From NCBI GenBank assembly GCA_964398645.1, contig CAYNNU010000136.1, forward strand, positions 1 to 6,107: DNA of 6,107 bases, given 5' to 3'. Both the position numbers and the translations under genes were made by a program. Below are positions 4,879 to 6,107 of this stretch, piece after piece. A model generated the notes under the pieces. That model did no database searches. It had not been told where the DNA came from and was given only the letters and a program-made list of their open reading frames with translations. How positions within the stretch are numbered: the first letter of the stretch is position 1; each line of letters starts with the position of its first letter. The stretch is from Spirochaeta_B sp964398645 (GTDB lineage: Bacteria > Spirochaetota > Spirochaetia > DSM-27196 > DSM-8902).

Positions 4879-6107
4879 ATGAAAAATCGAATAAAGAACA
4901 TTCTATTATTCAGCTCAGTTTTTCTTGTCGCTCTTTTTATTGCCTTTGTAGTTCTTGCCCCGCCAATAATTCACAGCACAAGCAAACGCCTAATACATCG
5001 ACTTGAAGAAACATATGGCATCAGTATTGCTTATGAATCAATGGATGTATCCCTATCCCAAAATCTTTTCATAAGAAACATTTCTATTAATAAAAATGAA
5101 AGTGTTATTTCCATTGAGGAAATACATGCCCAAATCCAACCACTTCATTTTTTCTTGGGATTACTGCCGCTTGGTGAGGTTCAATTAAACGATGTTTCAT
5201 ACATTCGTAAGGATACTGGCGTCAGTTTACATATCCCCGATTTTTTTATTAATGCAGGTCGTTACCACTTCCGCAGCAACAAAGGATCAATTGAAATACA
5301 AGTTCGCGGAAATCTATTTGATGGCACCCGGGCGGCAGGATCAATAGATATTGACCACCGCATATACCTCGACCCACTTACCCTAAGCGGTACAAGCCGC
5401 TGTCAGAATGTAGATCTAGCAGTTTTTGCGAATCTTTTTGGCCCTGTTTGGGGAGCGCGAATACCAGCAGGAACAATGAACTGGAATTATGTAACTGAAT
5501 CAGCCAAAAAACAATCCAGCCCATTTTCCGGTATCCTGGAAATCAATCAAGCTGAAATTGTTTGGGAAAAGATTGCTACAGGACCAGTAAGTCCAATACA
5601 CTTTCAATGGGCATTTTCAGGGGAAAATACACGGCGGAATATTCAGATTGCCCAAAGTGATGCTGAATTGAATGGGATCCAATTTGAAATAGCAGCAAAT
5701 CTACAGAATGTACATGGCTATCTACCAGAACAGGCTAGCATTAGCCTCGTTTTACCAGAAACACCATTTCAATCAATCATTTCACAGCTTCCAGAAAATA
5801 TTCTTGGGGATTTACATCATATTCTCATGTATGGTTCAATTCATGGAAAAATCGAGTTTAACATTCCATTACCTAACATCTCACAAACAAGCTTCGAGTA
5901 TCAATTTGAACCTCAAAATCTTTTTCTACACTACATTCCAGACAGTATAAATGTTTTTCGTCTACGGGGACCATTTTTACACCACATCAATGATGATGAA
6001 GTTGATTTTGAACGAGTTATTCGAATCGGGCCGATGAAAGAGCAAAACCGGGATTGGCTTCTACAGTACAGCGGATTAAACGAAGAAGAGATTGCATTAC
6101 TGTATAC
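4879..6107 (+). CDS. Membrane-anchored AsmA-like protein, 3' end outside the window (possible C-terminal transglycosylase)
   Basis: The frame is open for 409 codons from ATG 4879 to the window end; AGGGA lies 9 nt upstream. Residues 1-7 are basic (MKNRIKN) and about 8-27 form one transmembrane or uncleaved signal segment, leaving the rest in the periplasm. Residues about 36-100 have the AsmA/DUF748-like pattern: a helix (RLIHRLEETYGI), then IAYESMDVSLSQNLFIRNI and an ISIEEIHAQI strand. Long beta-rich segments follow. Residues 360-409 (FRLRGPFLHHIN, then NRDWLLQYSGLNEEEIALLY) recall the linker before a family 51 glycosyltransferase domain in AsmA-transglycosylase fusions, where a first acidic EDxxF motif would come soon after. 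That motif is beyond the edge, so the fusion is inferred. AsmA-type proteins act in outer-membrane lipid or envelope homeostasis. The existence and anchoring of this protein are firm; its function is tentative. Confidence 0.6.
   Translation, partial: MKNRIKNILLFSSVFLVALFIAFVVLAPPIIHSTSKRLIHRLEETYGISIAYESMDVSLSQNLFIRNISINKNESVISIEEIHAQIQPLHFFLGLLPLGEVQLNDVSYIRKDTGVSLHIPDFFINAGRYHFRSNKGSIEIQVRGNLFDGTRAAGSIDIDHRIYLDPLTLSGTSRCQNVDLAVFANLFGPVWGARIPAGTMNWNYVTESAKKQSSPFSGILEINQAEIVWEKIATGPVSPIHFQWAFSGENTRRNIQIAQSDAELNGIQFEIAANLQNVHGYLPEQASISLVLPETPFQSIISQLPENILGDLHHILMYGSIHGKIEFNIPLPNISQTSFEYQFEPQNLFLHYIPDSINVFRLRGPFLHHINDDEVDFERVIRIGPMKEQNRDWLLQYSGLNEEEIALLY

Noticed and set aside
5708..5950. Second open frame inside the AsmA-like gene
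   Set aside because: It is out of frame with the supported 409-codon reading frame, starts without a ribosome site and has low-complexity composition.

Overview
The window looks like draft chromosome from an anaerobic, diderm bacterium, most likely a spirochaete (Spirochaetota). Three things suggest this: two lipoproteins built from Listeria-Bacteroides (InlB B-type) repeats; an N-terminal module in one of them that resembles, from memory, modules common in Treponema/Spirochaeta lipoproteins; and a small clostridial-type 2[4Fe-4S] ferredoxin. The taxonomic call is an inference from family resemblance, not from a marker gene.

Layout. The left two thirds is read on the minus strand, in the order ATPase (4533-3847), lipoprotein A (3819-2725), a 10-N assembly gap (2715-2724), lipoprotein B (2713 to beyond the left edge). 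Lipoprotein A has a lipobox, three beta-grasp-like B repeats and a C-terminal Ig/PKD-like domain. Lipoprotein B is open along its whole visible length of 904 codons. It has a lipobox right at the gap edge, a beta-rich region, one fibronectin type III-like domain and at least eight B repeats, and it continues out of the window. Its true start is probably hidden in the gap. The ATPase is a compact stand-alone ABC/SMC-type (AAA_21-like) protein with all the nucleotide-binding motifs.

The right third is divergent and read on the plus strand: an 8-cysteine ferredoxin (4663-4833) with a very strong ribosome binding site, then a membrane-anchored AsmA-like protein (4879 to beyond the right edge). 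The end of that reading frame resembles the lead-in to a peptidoglycan glycosyltransferase domain, but the diagnostic part lies outside the window. The 129-bp divergent spacer (4534-4662) carries weak candidate promoters in both directions.

How the genes relate. The two lipoproteins are probably co-transcribed, surface-exposed or periplasm-facing paralogues that share a related repeat module; the ATPase may be in the same transcript. The ferredoxin and the AsmA-like gene may form a second transcript, although their functions are not obviously linked. I see no RNA genes, CRISPR arrays, insertion sequences or convincing terminators. No clear new system emerges. The most notable points are the repeat array with signs of recent internal duplication, the extreme lysine poverty of both lipoproteins, and the unassigned ATPase next to them.
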